From a virus, in IMG/VR virus record IMGVR_UViG_3300041964_000212, positions 1-48,982 of that record: 48,982 nucleotides of DNA; one strand, given 5' to 3'. The notes beneath the pieces are model-generated. The model worked only from the letters and a program-made list of their open reading frames with translations. It had not been told where the DNA came from and made no database searches. Both the position numbers and the translations under genes were made by a program. Below are positions 14,819 through 23,532 of this stretch, piece after piece; position 1 is the first letter of the stretch, and every line of letters begins with the position of its first letter.

Positions 14819-15634
14819 ATGGAAATTTCAGCCGAATTAACCGTCCCCAGAGTTTCGATTATCATTCCAGTTTACAACCGCGAGCGTTACTTGGGCTTTG
14901 CCGTTCGCAGCGTTTTAGACCAAAGTTTTACCGACTTTGAACTGATTATTGTGGACGATAGCTCGACTGACGGGACACTGGCGATCGCTGAGCAGTTTGC
15001 GGTGGAAGACGATCGGGTGCGACTGCTTATTTTAAAGGTGGATAGAACAGACGAAACCGAAAGAGGTGCAGCCCACGCGCTCAAGGCGGGATATGAATTA
15101 GCGCGGGGTGAATACATTGGGCAAGTTGACTCCGACGACTGGCTTGATATGCAAGCGATCGAGCGCATGGTAGCAGTTCTAGACGATGATGCGGGCTGCG
15201 GGATGGTTTATAGCAATTACATCGACGTAGACGAGAACGGAAAGCAGTTAAGACCGGGCTGGCGCTGTAGTTACGATTATTCAGCCGAAAAACTGCTCTG
15301 TGTCTTTATGACATTTCACTTTAGGCTAATGCGTCGGTCTGTTTACAAACAGGCTGGTGGAATTGATTTGTCGTTCGATCTGATGGAGGATTACGATCTG
15401 TGCCTTCGTATCTCTAAAATTACTCGCATTAGCCATATTCCTGATTTTTTGTATTTTTACAGAAATCATTCTGATATGACACATCAAAAAAATCCATTAC
15501 AGATTGTGTTGTTGGCTAATGCTGCTATTGAAGCAGCGTTGAGGCGACAGGGTAGGGACAAGACACACAGGCTTAAAGTAAGGTTTAATCCTGAACGCTC
15601 AATTGAAGAAATCAGCCCTACTGCGCTAACTTAA
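14819..15634 (+). CDS. GT2 family glycosyltransferase
   Basis: 271 aa with a GT-A fold: 'VSIIIPVYNRERYLGFAVRS' at 12-31, nucleotide-binding 'ELIIVDDSSTDGT' near 41-53, the DXD-type metal-binding 'QVDSDDW' with Asp104 and Asp106, and the catalytic-base region 'LMEDYDLCLRI' near 188. It transfers a sugar from a nucleotide-sugar donor to an unknown acceptor. No membrane segment is visible. It forms a probable surface-modification cargo pair with the divergent sulfotransferase. Its stop is only 2 nt from the stop of the converging late operon, with no terminator between. Confidence 0.85.
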   Translation: MEISAELTVPRVSIIIPVYNRERYLGFAVRSVLDQSFTDFELIIVDDSSTDGTLAIAEQFAVEDDRVRLLILKVDRTDETERGAAHALKAGYELARGEYIGQVDSDDWLDMQAIERMVAVLDDDAGCGMVYSNYIDVDENGKQLRPGWRCSYDYSAEKLLCVFMTFHFRLMRRSVYKQAGGIDLSFDLMEDYDLCLRISKITRISHIPDFLYFYRNHSDMTHQKNPLQIVLLANAAIEAALRRQGRDKTHRLKVRFNPERSIEEISPTALT

Positions 15635-15636
15635 TC

Positions 15637-16296
15637 TTAATAACCACTGTTGTTTTGATATGGCGTATAGCCAGGATATTGAGGTATTTGTTGATAGTCT
15701 TGCTCGTTTAAAGATTTTTTCTTTTTCTTGCTTTTACTGCCGTCGTATTGTTTTGCAAGTTCTGGGTCTACCCAAAATGCCATCGACATTAAACGTCCAA
15801 ACGGGCCTGTAAATCCCGAGTTTCCCGGTTCCCCTAAAACACCTAATCCTAAAGTATTTTTAACAACAGATGTTGAAATAAATGGACGTTGTAGATCTGA
15901 CAAAATAGTTTGGCCAAATCCTGATCTAAAATAACTGTTGTAGGTTCCTACTTGATTAAAGCTATTATCAATCAATCCTTCTTTCCATTGAAAAGTTTGG
16001 TTTTTAGGATAAGGTATATTTAGTCCTCTCACTTTTGCTGGATATACTTTTTTGTTCTGAAATACCGGATATCCAGTGTCCCTACTTATGTCCCAGCTTT
16101 CTATGAACAAAGTAAAAACATGACTAGAGGTTATAAGAGCTGCACATTGACTTGGGATATTTCCAAAAGAAGAAGATGACAAATAACTATCCGATACATA
16201 ACCAGCGCCATAATTATTTGACACAAAAGATACTTGTGCTACAGTTGAAAAATTTCCCATAGCACGATATATATCACTTTCAGCATTGTATAACAT
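15637..16296 (-). CDS. Putative tail-associated protein, 219 aa
   Basis: The last gene of the late operon; its start overlaps the stop of the 923-aa protein by 1 nt. Composition is Ser/Tyr/Asn/Gly-rich with predicted beta strands ('TVAQVSFVSNNYGAGYVSDS', 'VFTLFIESWDISRDTGYP') and a disordered, Lys/Gln/Tyr-rich C-terminus. This resembles receptor-binding or tail-tip proteins. No motif is diagnostic. Placement after the large tail proteins suggests a virion surface component. Confidence 0.6.
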   Translation of the reverse strand: MLYNAESDIYRAMGNFSTVAQVSFVSNNYGAGYVSDSYLSSSSFGNIPSQCAALITSSHVFTLFIESWDISRDTGYPVFQNKKVYPAKVRGLNIPYPKNQTFQWKEGLIDNSFNQVGTYNSYFRSGFGQTILSDLQRPFISTSVVKNTLGLGVLGEPGNSGFTGPFGRLMSMAFWVDPELAKQYDGSKSKKKKKSLNEQDYQQIPQYPGYTPYQNNSGY

Positions 16297-19067
16297 TAAA
16301 AACCATTCCTACTTAATTGTCCAAAAATTGGAAAGCTAGAAGTAGAAATTCTATTCCACTTTGTAACTAATCCTTGGTCATTTTTTACACCGCTACCAAT
16401 TAATTGTTCTTTGAAACTAGTATATAACAAATAACCCCCGCCAGTTGCAGAAAAAGTAAAATAAGTAGGTGCTGCTTTATTTTGGTATCCAAAAGTAGAA
16501 GCTCTATCTATGGGTGCAGCTCTGCTTCCTCTTCCAAATTTACCATCTAATTTAAATCGTACATGATGGTAAAAGCCACTGGTATTTGGAGCAACAAATT
16601 CTCCTACTGGTAAGACTGTATTAAAGGGGTAAAAAGTTTCGGGAGCTTCTAACAATTCAAAATGAATCCTGTCCATATCAGTCCAAGTTGATTGAGGTTT
16701 ATAAAACTTCTCTATCGCATTAAAGTAAGCTAGAGAAGGAATAGAATATCCCGGAAACTTAATTTGAAGCAGCGCTGGTAATCCACCAAAACTTGCATAT
16801 TCTGGATTAGGAGTTTGCCAGCTTGCAAAATCTGTAGTTACTCCAGCGCCAGGAGGCAACCTTAAATCTTCTAATTTATTTGTCCGAAAATCATAAATCA
16901 AAAACTTATTGTTAAATTCATTGTCAGGAGATGCTGCTGTTAGCTCTATTATTTCACCTCTTCTATATCTTTGACTTCCAACTATTGTTAAAACTCTGTC
17001 TGTTGATGATGTTGGTAAAGCTATTTTATAACTTTGACAGTATGCAAAATGATCCGCTTTGTACCTAGGAGCGATTTCAACTATACTTGGTGGCTTGTAT
17101 TGTCCAATAATATAAGTGTTGCCATTTTCTTTATTGCCCGGTTGTCTGTACCAAGTAATTCCAGTAAAATCACCAGTACCTAAATTAGACAATTTACAAG
17201 GAATAGGCTTGCTTAATGGTTCCTCCCAAACTCTTTCTGCACCATACAAAATGTTAACATATATGAATTTACCATCGACTGACATTGTTGCATGAGGACA
17301 CTCAAGAGAAAGAGCATATCCTATCCCAAAATTAGCAGCAAAAGTCAGGAAAACATTTTGCTGATTATTTGGAAATGTATTGATACTTGGACTTCCTTGA
17401 ATAACAAATTTTTCGATAAGAGCTGCGAACTCAAACGGTAATTTTAGCTCAATAGGTGGGTAATCTTTTTCGCAAACTTTAAGCCATATTTCGGCTTTTC
17501 TTCCTAATTGCGTAACAAGAAATCTGCGTAGCCCCGGTGGTGGCGGTGGATAACCACCACCGCCACCACTGGGGTCGTCACCAGTACCGCATCCAAAAGG
17601 ATTTACAGAACCAAGAACTGTAACAGTTCCAGGTATTCCCCAATATTCCCTAAAAGCTTGAAAAAAAGACATTGCCATACCTGCGTGGTCTTTATGTCCT
17701 CTCCAACAAACAAACATTCCTGAAGAGTTAATATAACCACTTGAATTGTCTTTATCTATACGACCATAATTCGGAGTTGCGTCTCCCCCCCAGTACCATT
17801 TATCATTAGGTATTGACCCTCCGCAATCTAGCCCTGTGAACGCACTGCTTTCAGCGTTAATCCATGATGTTGAAGCGCAACCAATATATTGAGGGTCTGG
17901 CCATCCAAATTGAAACCAATTTGATCCGGTAGCCAACCAAGGATTTGTACTACCTTGGACATATCCCGACGGGAAACTAACAGGAGTTTGCGGAGATTCA
18001 TTTGCAAGAGGAGTCTCACGAAAGTAATACACGCCACTAGAACTTGCATAATCTTGTTGTCCTCTCCATCGCTCAATCAAACCAGCGTAGCCAATTTGTC
18101 CTCCTAGGTCAGGAAAAGATTCTTTAAGCTTTTTTGTCAAAGGGCCTTTCCCCATGTCTTCATGGGGAAAAATAGCAGAAGCAATAAAACTCCCATAAAC
18201 TTGCATTACAAACCCTGGCCCTGAAGTTGGGTCATTTCCTGAGCTTGGATGAGTTGAAGGACCCGACACTTTAAATATTTTTCCATTTGGCAGTATATTT
18301 GCAGGGTCGCCAATGCAGTACCAGATAATTCTTGCGTCAGGAGATTTCGCGCCCCAAGCTGCGTCATCAGACGCACCGCCAGAACCTGCGCCAGTATTTC
18401 CAGGCTTTAACTTTCTATCTTCTTTAAGGTTATTGCTTAGTGCATCATTCGCTGTCTCATAATCTCCCATAGTGTCAGAACGTTGAGTAAATAAAATCAC
18501 CCGCTCATTTGTTCCTGTGACATTTACAGCTTGCCAAGCATCGTAAGAAGTCAAGTCAGTTGCTATATTATCCGTAAAATCTTCTTGTGCTTCTTTAAGT
18601 TTGGAATACAAAAAACAGCTTGTAACGGGCCAGATATCTGGTTCTTTTACAGAAACTTTTGGCTCAGGTTTAGGAATTATAATATGCCGTCCCTTTGGTT
18701 TAACGTCGATAACAACTTGCCCATTAGGGGTGAAAAACGATCGCACCTTTTGCCCATCTCTCACATTTCCGTTACTTAAGCTTTGACCTAGCAATTTCTT
18801 GCCATCATTATTTTCAACGTTAAACGCACCCGCTTCAGCGTTAAACGTTCCGACCTTGTAGCTAGGGTCGGATTTTAGCGACTCAAGGGGGTTTACTGGT
18901 TTGCGCTCCCGACGCTGTGCCGCCGCGCACTTCAACCGCTCGATCGCAGCCTTGCGCGGATCGGCTTGTCCCCGTACCTCAATTGCCCACTCATTTGCCG
19001 CTTGAATTGACAGAGGTTCGTCTGTCTCGATCGCCGGGTTGCCGTTAACGTCGTTAATGTCTGGCAT
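16296..19067 (-). CDS. Large tail or host-attachment protein, 923 aa
   Basis: 923 aa with an N-terminal charged helix, then a ~60-residue module ('VGTFNAEAGAFNVEN...SLSNGNVRDGQKVRSF') similar to the adjacent 98-aa protein, then large beta-rich regions high in Gly, Ser, Tyr and Trp. A Gly5-Tyr-Pro5 linker near 500-512 divides two halves; its DNA forms a strong hairpin (17532-17574). No enzymatic motif or Cys pattern is recognised. Position between the 880-aa tail protein and the last gene of the operon, and the composition, point to a baseplate, spike or adhesion component. Confidence 0.65.
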   Translation of the reverse strand: MPDINDVNGNPAIETDEPLSIQAANEWAIEVRGQADPRKAAIERLKCAAAQRRERKPVNPLESLKSDPSYKVGTFNAEAGAFNVENNDGKKLLGQSLSNGNVRDGQKVRSFFTPNGQVVIDVKPKGRHIIIPKPEPKVSVKEPDIWPVTSCFLYSKLKEAQEDFTDNIATDLTSYDAWQAVNVTGTNERVILFTQRSDTMGDYETANDALSNNLKEDRKLKPGNTGAGSGGASDDAAWGAKSPDARIIWYCIGDPANILPNGKIFKVSGPSTHPSSGNDPTSGPGFVMQVYGSFIASAIFPHEDMGKGPLTKKLKESFPDLGGQIGYAGLIERWRGQQDYASSSGVYYFRETPLANESPQTPVSFPSGYVQGSTNPWLATGSNWFQFGWPDPQYIGCASTSWINAESSAFTGLDCGGSIPNDKWYWGGDATPNYGRIDKDNSSGYINSSGMFVCWRGHKDHAGMAMSFFQAFREYWGIPGTVTVLGSVNPFGCGTGDDPSGGGGGYPPPPPGLRRFLVTQLGRKAEIWLKVCEKDYPPIELKLPFEFAALIEKFVIQGSPSINTFPNNQQNVFLTFAANFGIGYALSLECPHATMSVDGKFIYVNILYGAERVWEEPLSKPIPCKLSNLGTGDFTGITWYRQPGNKENGNTYIIGQYKPPSIVEIAPRYKADHFAYCQSYKIALPTSSTDRVLTIVGSQRYRRGEIIELTAASPDNEFNNKFLIYDFRTNKLEDLRLPPGAGVTTDFASWQTPNPEYASFGGLPALLQIKFPGYSIPSLAYFNAIEKFYKPQSTWTDMDRIHFELLEAPETFYPFNTVLPVGEFVAPNTSGFYHHVRFKLDGKFGRGSRAAPIDRASTFGYQNKAAPTYFTFSATGGGYLLYTSFKEQLIGSGVKNDQGLVTKWNRISTSSFPIFGQLSRNGF
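17532..17574. repeat. GC-rich hairpin in the Gly/Pro linker
   Basis: Bases 17532-17549 and 17557-17574 form an 18-bp stem with one mismatch and a 7-nt loop, within the AT-rich late operon. It encodes the Gly5-Tyr-Pro5 linker of the 923-aa tail protein: complementary glycine and proline codons produce the palindrome. Confidence 0.6.
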
Positions 19068-19070
19068 AGC

Positions 19071-19367
19071 TTACGCGGGTATAAAATCAGCTGTTCCTTG
19101 AGCCAAGAGGACTTTTTGCCCTACGCCAAGCCGACCGTTTGAGAGAATCTGAGAAGGCGCTACTTGTACGGATTGGGTGCTGCTGGCAAACACGTAGCGT
19201 CCCGCTTCGGCGTTGAATTGTTGGAATTTGCCAACCTCGGCAGCGGGTGTCAGCCGATCGGCTGATAAAGTCCCGGTTTGCACCAAAGTATTTTGAATTT
19301 GACTGGGCGATTGCGATTGTCCGTAGCGTCGCATAGCGGCGCGAACTTTTAGGCGGTGGGGAGTCAT
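19071..19367 (-). CDS. Small tail protein sharing a module with the 923-aa protein
   Basis: 98 aa: a basic helix ('RLKVRAAMRRYGQSQSP') then 'VGKFQQFNAEAGRYVF', 'SQILSNGRLGVGQKVLLAQG', 'TADFIPA'. The second half closely parallels residues ~66-125 of the 923-aa protein encoded 3 nt downstream. It starts 8 nt after the 880-aa gene ends, so all three are co-transcribed. Probably a small tail-tip component. No known family is recognised. Confidence 0.6.
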   Translation of the reverse strand: MTPHRLKVRAAMRRYGQSQSPSQIQNTLVQTGTLSADRLTPAAEVGKFQQFNAEAGRYVFASSTQSVQVAPSQILSNGRLGVGQKVLLAQGTADFIPA

Positions 19368-19374
19368 AAATATT

Positions 19375-22017
19375 TTAATTAACTTCTAGCAATAACCAAT
19401 CATTTAAGTTTGTTTGCAACCAGTCTGTAGGCGTAATTTCTAGCCATTTTTTGAGTTGAGCGAATGCCAAAATTGGCTCTTTAGCCACTACTGTTGTAAT
19501 TCTAGGTTGCCCAACAATTGTGCCTGTAACAGCAACGGCGGCACCGTTTTGAGTTGCAGATAATTGAATTTGCTGGACACCTTCAACAGTCTGTACCGCT
19601 GTAATCCAGTAGCGATTTGGCGCAATGCCGGGGATAGTTCCACCGATCGCACCTACTTCAACTCGATCGCCAACCTGAAAAATTACCTCTTCATCAACAA
19701 TCCTAACACCAGTTTCCAGCCAGTTCCCCAGCGTACTGCTAATCAGAGAACTTGCTGTGCCGCCTATCCACCATAAATCTCCAAGAATCAAATTAGCGTC
19801 CGGTTCGCAGGAAAAATTGAGACCCGTTAACAAATAGGTTAGGGCGTTGTTGTCGGGTTCCACAATTTGCACCGTGATCGCGGGCCGGTACAGCCCAGAC
19901 ATCCACCAATCACCAATCTCGATCGTTAACTCATAAGCCTTACTCTTTCCCTGCCTGTAAAAATAAAGAATGTCTGCAATTTGGGACAAGATTTGCTGGC
20001 TTGGAACTTTGCCAATATCAGCAAATTCTTTGGGCGGGATTTGCCCAGAACAACTAAAATCAAAATTCCAATATTTTTTGACTTTTATCTGCTCGTCTTC
20101 CCAATCATCAGTTGCTTCCCCGTCAGTTCCTGCTGCCGAGTAACTTGGAAGATACTCTGTAGCAGGTGCGTTAGCCAGTCCGGCGCGCGACAATTCAACT
20201 TTATCCCCATCTTTTTCTGTTACCAAAGACATTCTGATGTCATGCTTAACCTGAAAAGTATTTATATTCCGCGCAGAATATGTGATTGTACTTGATCCTT
20301 CAACATCACCCGTTCGAGTGTAAATTGGAATACTTGTAACCTCACTTACTCCTGCATTTGCTTTACTTTGCCACAAATTTTCATCAAGTTCTTCTAAACC
20401 CGAAGCATAACGTTCTTCATAAGTAGTTTTAGCGGTTATTTGATGCCTTTCATTTGCACCCGATCGGTTCCAGGTTTCAGTAGTTTTTTTGCTTGGCGCC
20501 AATGTTCCAACAAAGGGCCAATAAGTTGTCAAAATTTTTGAAACGTATTCTTGAATTACGGAAGTTTTTGCAATTTGAACTCCTTTCGTATTATAAGTGT
20601 AGCTTGTTTGGGTCTTACTACTTAAAATTAGAGTGGTTTGTAGCAACCAACTATCAGCAGGTCGTGTTTGTCCACCTACGGCATCAAACCCCAGTGGCAT
20701 AGAAAAATTTACGTCTGAATAAGTTCCAAAAAATCCAGCTAAAACTTTACATACTGGCTCTTTTATTTCTTCTTCTTCATAGTCTAGCCTGCCATTATTT
20801 GCTGGTGTTTGGCTAAAATATTGCGTAAAAGTGCTGCGAAAACTTTCAACAAAACTACTGCGATTTGTCTTGGAATTTGGTACAACCAACCCACGCCGTT
20901 CTACTCGAACTGTTGTTACAATTTTTTGATTTGCTTGAATTCGCTCAGTCGTAGTGGTAGTTGAAAGTAGTATTTCGGTACTGGCATTACCATTAAAATT
21001 GATTATTGTCTCAGGACCAAAATCTTGGGTGACTGATACTGTTTCCTTACTGCCGTCAGCATTAACTGTTTCTGTTGAACCTTCGGGTTTTTCAGTATTT
21101 TTTTTGTCAATATTCCCGGTAACGACCAACTCTTTAATAGCATCTAGCCCGCTATCAAGAGGTGCATATTCCACCTCGTCTTTGCCGATAACTACAACCA
21201 GCGCTGTGGGGTTGTTGGTGACGTTAATTGGCGTAATCCGGATGGTATCCTTATCAGCCCAGATGTAGCTTGGCGGGGAAGCTTTGAAACACAACTCACC
21301 TGCCTGCTGTATTAACGAACCATTGAAACTGATCGGACCCCGAATTTTTCCGCCAACACTGCCGCGAATTGTGGTTACTCCGGCGCGTCCGAGCAAAAAA
21401 GTGACGATTGACTGAATGTTATAGAATTTTGACTTTTGAAATTCCCGAAAAATTGGGGGCAGAGTCAAGTCACCAGTCGGCGCTGGTGTTGGCGTGGGGG
21501 ATGGCGACGGCGACGGCGACGAACTACTGCTTGATGATGAGAACGCGACACCGGGGGACGAGTAGGAAATTACAATCAGCGCTGTCTCTTCTGTGTACCC
21601 GTCCTGCGGTTCTTGAACGGTAGACGCTGTTTCCTTGGGGATTTTGTTGTCTTCACGGAAGTCGTCGATCGAACGGTTCTTGAGCAGCGACAGTAAGCAG
21701 CCAACCTGCAACGTCAGTCGCCCCTCAAGGCTGTAGAACGATCGAATGAGGTACATCACGCCGCGAGGGTGTAGCCGATAAACGCCGTCACTGCCCAAGA
21801 TGTGAACTTCTATCCGTTTGCCCCAACACCACCAGCGGTTAATCCGATCGTTGAGCGATTGCGGGTTGGAATGATGATTGTCAATCTCGATCGTACCTGT
21901 TGCCAAAATGCAACCGCTAGTGTCAAGCTCGTTCTCGTCACAGGCATAGCGAATAAAACCCGGAAACTCTAACCCCGCAACAATCAACTTATTCGGTCTG
22001 GCTGCATTTACGGTCAT
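19375..22017 (-). CDS. Tail hub/baseplate-like protein, 880 aa
   Basis: 880 aa. The N-terminal ~130 residues ('KLIVAGLEFPGFIRYACDEN', then 'HILGSDGVYRLHPRGVMYLI') look like a beta-rich domain of tail-hub type. A low-complexity Ser then Ser-Pro/Thr-Pro linker near 165-185 separates it from a second region ('SKFYNIQSIVTFLLGRAGV', 'DTIRITPINV') reminiscent of hub proteins, followed by beta-rich and acidic parts and a long C-terminal beta region ending in 'TPTDWLQTNLNDWLLLEVN'. Location after the tape measure, at the distal tail gene position, supports a tail-tip or baseplate hub. No lysozyme or protease motif is recognised. Confidence 0.65.
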   Translation of the reverse strand: MTVNAARPNKLIVAGLEFPGFIRYACDENELDTSGCILATGTIEIDNHHSNPQSLNDRINRWWCWGKRIEVHILGSDGVYRLHPRGVMYLIRSFYSLEGRLTLQVGCLLSLLKNRSIDDFREDNKIPKETASTVQEPQDGYTEETALIVISYSSPGVAFSSSSSSSSPSPSPSPTPTPAPTGDLTLPPIFREFQKSKFYNIQSIVTFLLGRAGVTTIRGSVGGKIRGPISFNGSLIQQAGELCFKASPPSYIWADKDTIRITPINVTNNPTALVVVIGKDEVEYAPLDSGLDAIKELVVTGNIDKKNTEKPEGSTETVNADGSKETVSVTQDFGPETIINFNGNASTEILLSTTTTTERIQANQKIVTTVRVERRGLVVPNSKTNRSSFVESFRSTFTQYFSQTPANNGRLDYEEEEIKEPVCKVLAGFFGTYSDVNFSMPLGFDAVGGQTRPADSWLLQTTLILSSKTQTSYTYNTKGVQIAKTSVIQEYVSKILTTYWPFVGTLAPSKKTTETWNRSGANERHQITAKTTYEERYASGLEELDENLWQSKANAGVSEVTSIPIYTRTGDVEGSSTITYSARNINTFQVKHDIRMSLVTEKDGDKVELSRAGLANAPATEYLPSYSAAGTDGEATDDWEDEQIKVKKYWNFDFSCSGQIPPKEFADIGKVPSQQILSQIADILYFYRQGKSKAYELTIEIGDWWMSGLYRPAITVQIVEPDNNALTYLLTGLNFSCEPDANLILGDLWWIGGTASSLISSTLGNWLETGVRIVDEEVIFQVGDRVEVGAIGGTIPGIAPNRYWITAVQTVEGVQQIQLSATQNGAAVAVTGTIVGQPRITTVVAKEPILAFAQLKKWLEITPTDWLQTNLNDWLLLEVN

Positions 22018-22034
22018 GAGTCGTTTTGTTTTTT

Positions 22035-22058
22035 TTATTATTTGTATATAAATAATAA
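22035..22058. promoter_or_regulatory. AT-rich palindrome upstream of the 880-aa gene
   Basis: TTATTATTT (22035-22043) and AAATAATAA (22050-22058) pair around GTATAT, 18 nt before the start of the 880-aa gene and opposite the plus-strand 89-aa gene. It could hold divergent promoter elements or an operator. Confidence 0.35.
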
Positions 22059-22173
22059 CAAGTATACGTAAAAAATGGTAAAATAAAAAATATTAAACCG
22101 ACAGCGTTCTATTAACACTATTTTTTCAGGTAAATTAAGTGCGTTCGGTACACAATTTTTTGCAACATTTCTA

Positions 22174-22443
22174 ATGATTACAGCCAGTCAGCTAATGAAA
22201 CTGCTTGAAAAATGCAACCCCGACGCTGCTGTTTGGGTTTTTGTAGTGAACGGTTTGTCTGATGAATTGCAACTGGTTGAATACTTGCCCACAAGTGGAC
22301 GCGTGTATTTGCATTATGAAAAACCTGATTTAACTAATACGGATTACATTCCCTATACAAAAATACGTGAAATAGAAATTGTTAAACAAGAAAATTGTTT
22401 TGCCGAAACTAAATACCACACTACGCGGGGAGACGTTTTTTAG
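22174..22443 (+). CDS. Hypothetical protein on the opposite strand, 89 aa
   Basis: A solitary plus-strand gene inside the minus-strand late operon. It encodes 89 aa: helix 'MITASQLMKLLEKCNPDAAV', beta strands 'WVFVVNGLSDELQLVEYL' and 'GRVYLHYEKP', then 'TKIREIEIVKQ'. The organisation suggests a small alpha/beta fold, as in small phage proteins that are acquired independently. Its downstream side runs into duplicated 3' fragments of the 165-aa gene. No function can be assigned. Confidence 0.6.
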   Translation: MITASQLMKLLEKCNPDAAVWVFVVNGLSDELQLVEYLPTSGRVYLHYEKPDLTNTDYIPYTKIREIEIVKQENCFAETKYHTTRGDVF

Positions 22444-22480
22444 TGAAGTTCGCGCAATTTGCAAAAAAATAAATTTACAC

Positions 22481-22682
22481 GGTAAGTTTTTTCACTTCAT
22501 TCATTGTAAAGTTTAACTGAATTATGCTGTAAGTTTTTCTAAGCTGTCGCGCATTTAAATTGCATATTTGAGGCGGGCGGGACGCCCACCCCACAAGAGT
22601 TTTATTGTTTTTTGAGATACAATTTAAATGCTGAACAGCTTAACTCATTCATTATAAAACTCAACTGCACCCAATTGATTCA
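22481..22682 (-). repeat. Two decayed 3'-end copies of the 165-aa gene, interrupted by a MITE
   Basis: On the minus strand the sequence reads 'WVQLSFIMNELEKLTA*' (split by the MITE at 22542-22640) followed by a more diverged 'IQLNFTMNEVKKLTV*' (22481-22522). Both match the C-terminus 'WVQLSFIMNELEKLTT*' of the intact gene at 22899. The gene end was therefore tandemly duplicated at least twice and the copies are relics. Confidence 0.7.
22542..22640. mobile_element. 99-bp MITE with TA target-site duplication
   Basis: Terminal inverted repeats of 21 bp (22542-22562 and 22620-22640, 18 of 21 matching) begin AGCTGT and end ACAGCT. TA flanks both sides (22540-22541 and 22641-22642). Removing the element rejoins TTTTTCTA and ACTCATTC, matching the intact sequence at 22911-22926 (TTTTTCCAACTCATTC). 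The centre holds GGCGGGCGGGACGCCCACCC, of the kind dispersed in filamentous cyanobacteria. TA duplication suggests IS630/Tc1-type mobilisation. Confidence 0.8.
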
Positions 22683-22888
22683 ATTTCTTGTTGTCGGTGC
22701 AAAATTTCTTTTTCTAGCTCTCTTTTTTGTTCAATAAAACCGTTTTCAAGGTTTAACAAATTTTGTTGAGATGTAAAATTTTGGCGTGCGTTTTCTAAAG
22801 TAGCTTGTTTCGTAAGTTCAAAAACTTTTCTGCTTAACTCCGCTCGCTCTGTTTCTTGTTTTATTAGCTCTTCAAAATCTGAACGCAT
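22661..22888 (-). CDS. Coiled-coil protein, 75 aa
   Basis: I chose ATG 22888 because a GAGG motif lies 8 nt upstream and the upstream gene stops at 22899; an ATG at 22924 would add 12 residues and overlap it. The protein is entirely helical and charged ('DFEELIKQETERAELSRKVF', 'LLNLENGFIEQKRELEKEIL'), a typical coiled coil. Its last residues are encoded in a duplicated relic of the neighbouring gene end, so its own C-terminus may have been altered by that event. Likely a minor tail or chaperone-like protein by location; function unknown. Confidence 0.55.
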   Translation of the reverse strand: MRSDFEELIKQETERAELSRKVFELTKQATLENARQNFTSQQNLLNLENGFIEQKRELEKEILHRQQEIESIGCS

Positions 22889-22898
22889 TTTAATGACC

Positions 22899-23393
22899 TC
22901 ACGTGGTAAGTTTTTCCAACTCATTCATTATAAAGCTTAATTGCACCCAGTCGCCAAGTGGTTGTTCTTCGATCGAACTCAAATCAATCGCCACCAAGAA
23001 CTTGGCAAAATATTCAATATCTCCAATCATCCCCACCGACTGAAAAACATCAGCTTTAGGGCGAGATATCGTTGGTTCAATTATACTCAAAAATATATCG
23101 CTAAGAGTTAATTTATAACTATTAAACGGTGGAGCAAATATTTTAGTGTCAGCCAATTTAGTTATTAACGAAAACTGATTGCGAGTTGCCCAATCTACCA
23201 GTGCTGTCACCGTCCACAAATGTTTAGGCTCGTGCGGGGTACGTTTGACGATGGCGTTCCCGCTAAAAGCATAATCTATTTTTGCGCCGTGCAATACTTT
23301 TCTAGAGTAGCTGGTAAATTGATTTAATTTGACTGATTTACCGTCAATATCTAGCTGTAAGTATGGGTAGTCTTCAATCGTTGGGTAAGGCAT
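22899..23393 (-). CDS. Hypothetical tail-region protein, 164-165 aa
   Basis: Start ATG 23393 has a clear ribosome-binding site AAGGAGG. The protein contains 'YPYLQLDIDGKSVKLNQFTS', 'KHLWTVTALVDWATRNQFSL' and ends 'GDWVQLSFIMNELEKLTT'. It looks like an alpha/beta phage structural or assembly protein and lies just after the tape measure gene and two small genes. Degenerate tandem copies of its 3' end lie downstream at 22481-22682. It overlaps the upstream 52-aa gene by 20 nt. No family is recognised. Confidence 0.65.
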   Translation of the reverse strand: MPYPTIEDYPYLQLDIDGKSVKLNQFTSYSRKVLHGAKIDYAFSGNAIVKRTPHEPKHLWTVTALVDWATRNQFSLITKLADTKIFAPPFNSYKLTLSDIFLSIIEPTISRPKADVFQSVGMIGDIEYFAKFLVAIDLSSIEEQPLGDWVQLSFIMNELEKLTT

Positions 23394-23532
23394 TACCGCC
23401 TCCTTTTTTAGCTTTCTGCTTTTTGTTAGGAAAAGTATCGCCAGTTGCAAAAATCCCATCTATCCACTTTTGCTGTTCTTCGTATTCGCACTTCTTAAAT
23501 TCATCATGTTTTTGCGTGAATTTCGTTACCAT
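23374..23532 (-). CDS. Small basic protein, 52 aa
   Basis: ATG 23532 to TGA 23374, preceded by AAGGA at a 5-nt spacing. It encodes a 52-residue, Lys-rich helical protein ('KHDEFKKCEYEEQQKWIDGI', then 'FPNKKQKAKKGGG'). The ribosome-binding site of the next gene lies within its coding sequence, and the frames overlap by 20 nt, which indicates a tightly packed late operon. Function unknown. Confidence 0.5.
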   Translation of the reverse strand: MVTKFTQKHDEFKKCEYEEQQKWIDGIFATGDTFPNKKQKAKKGGGNALPND

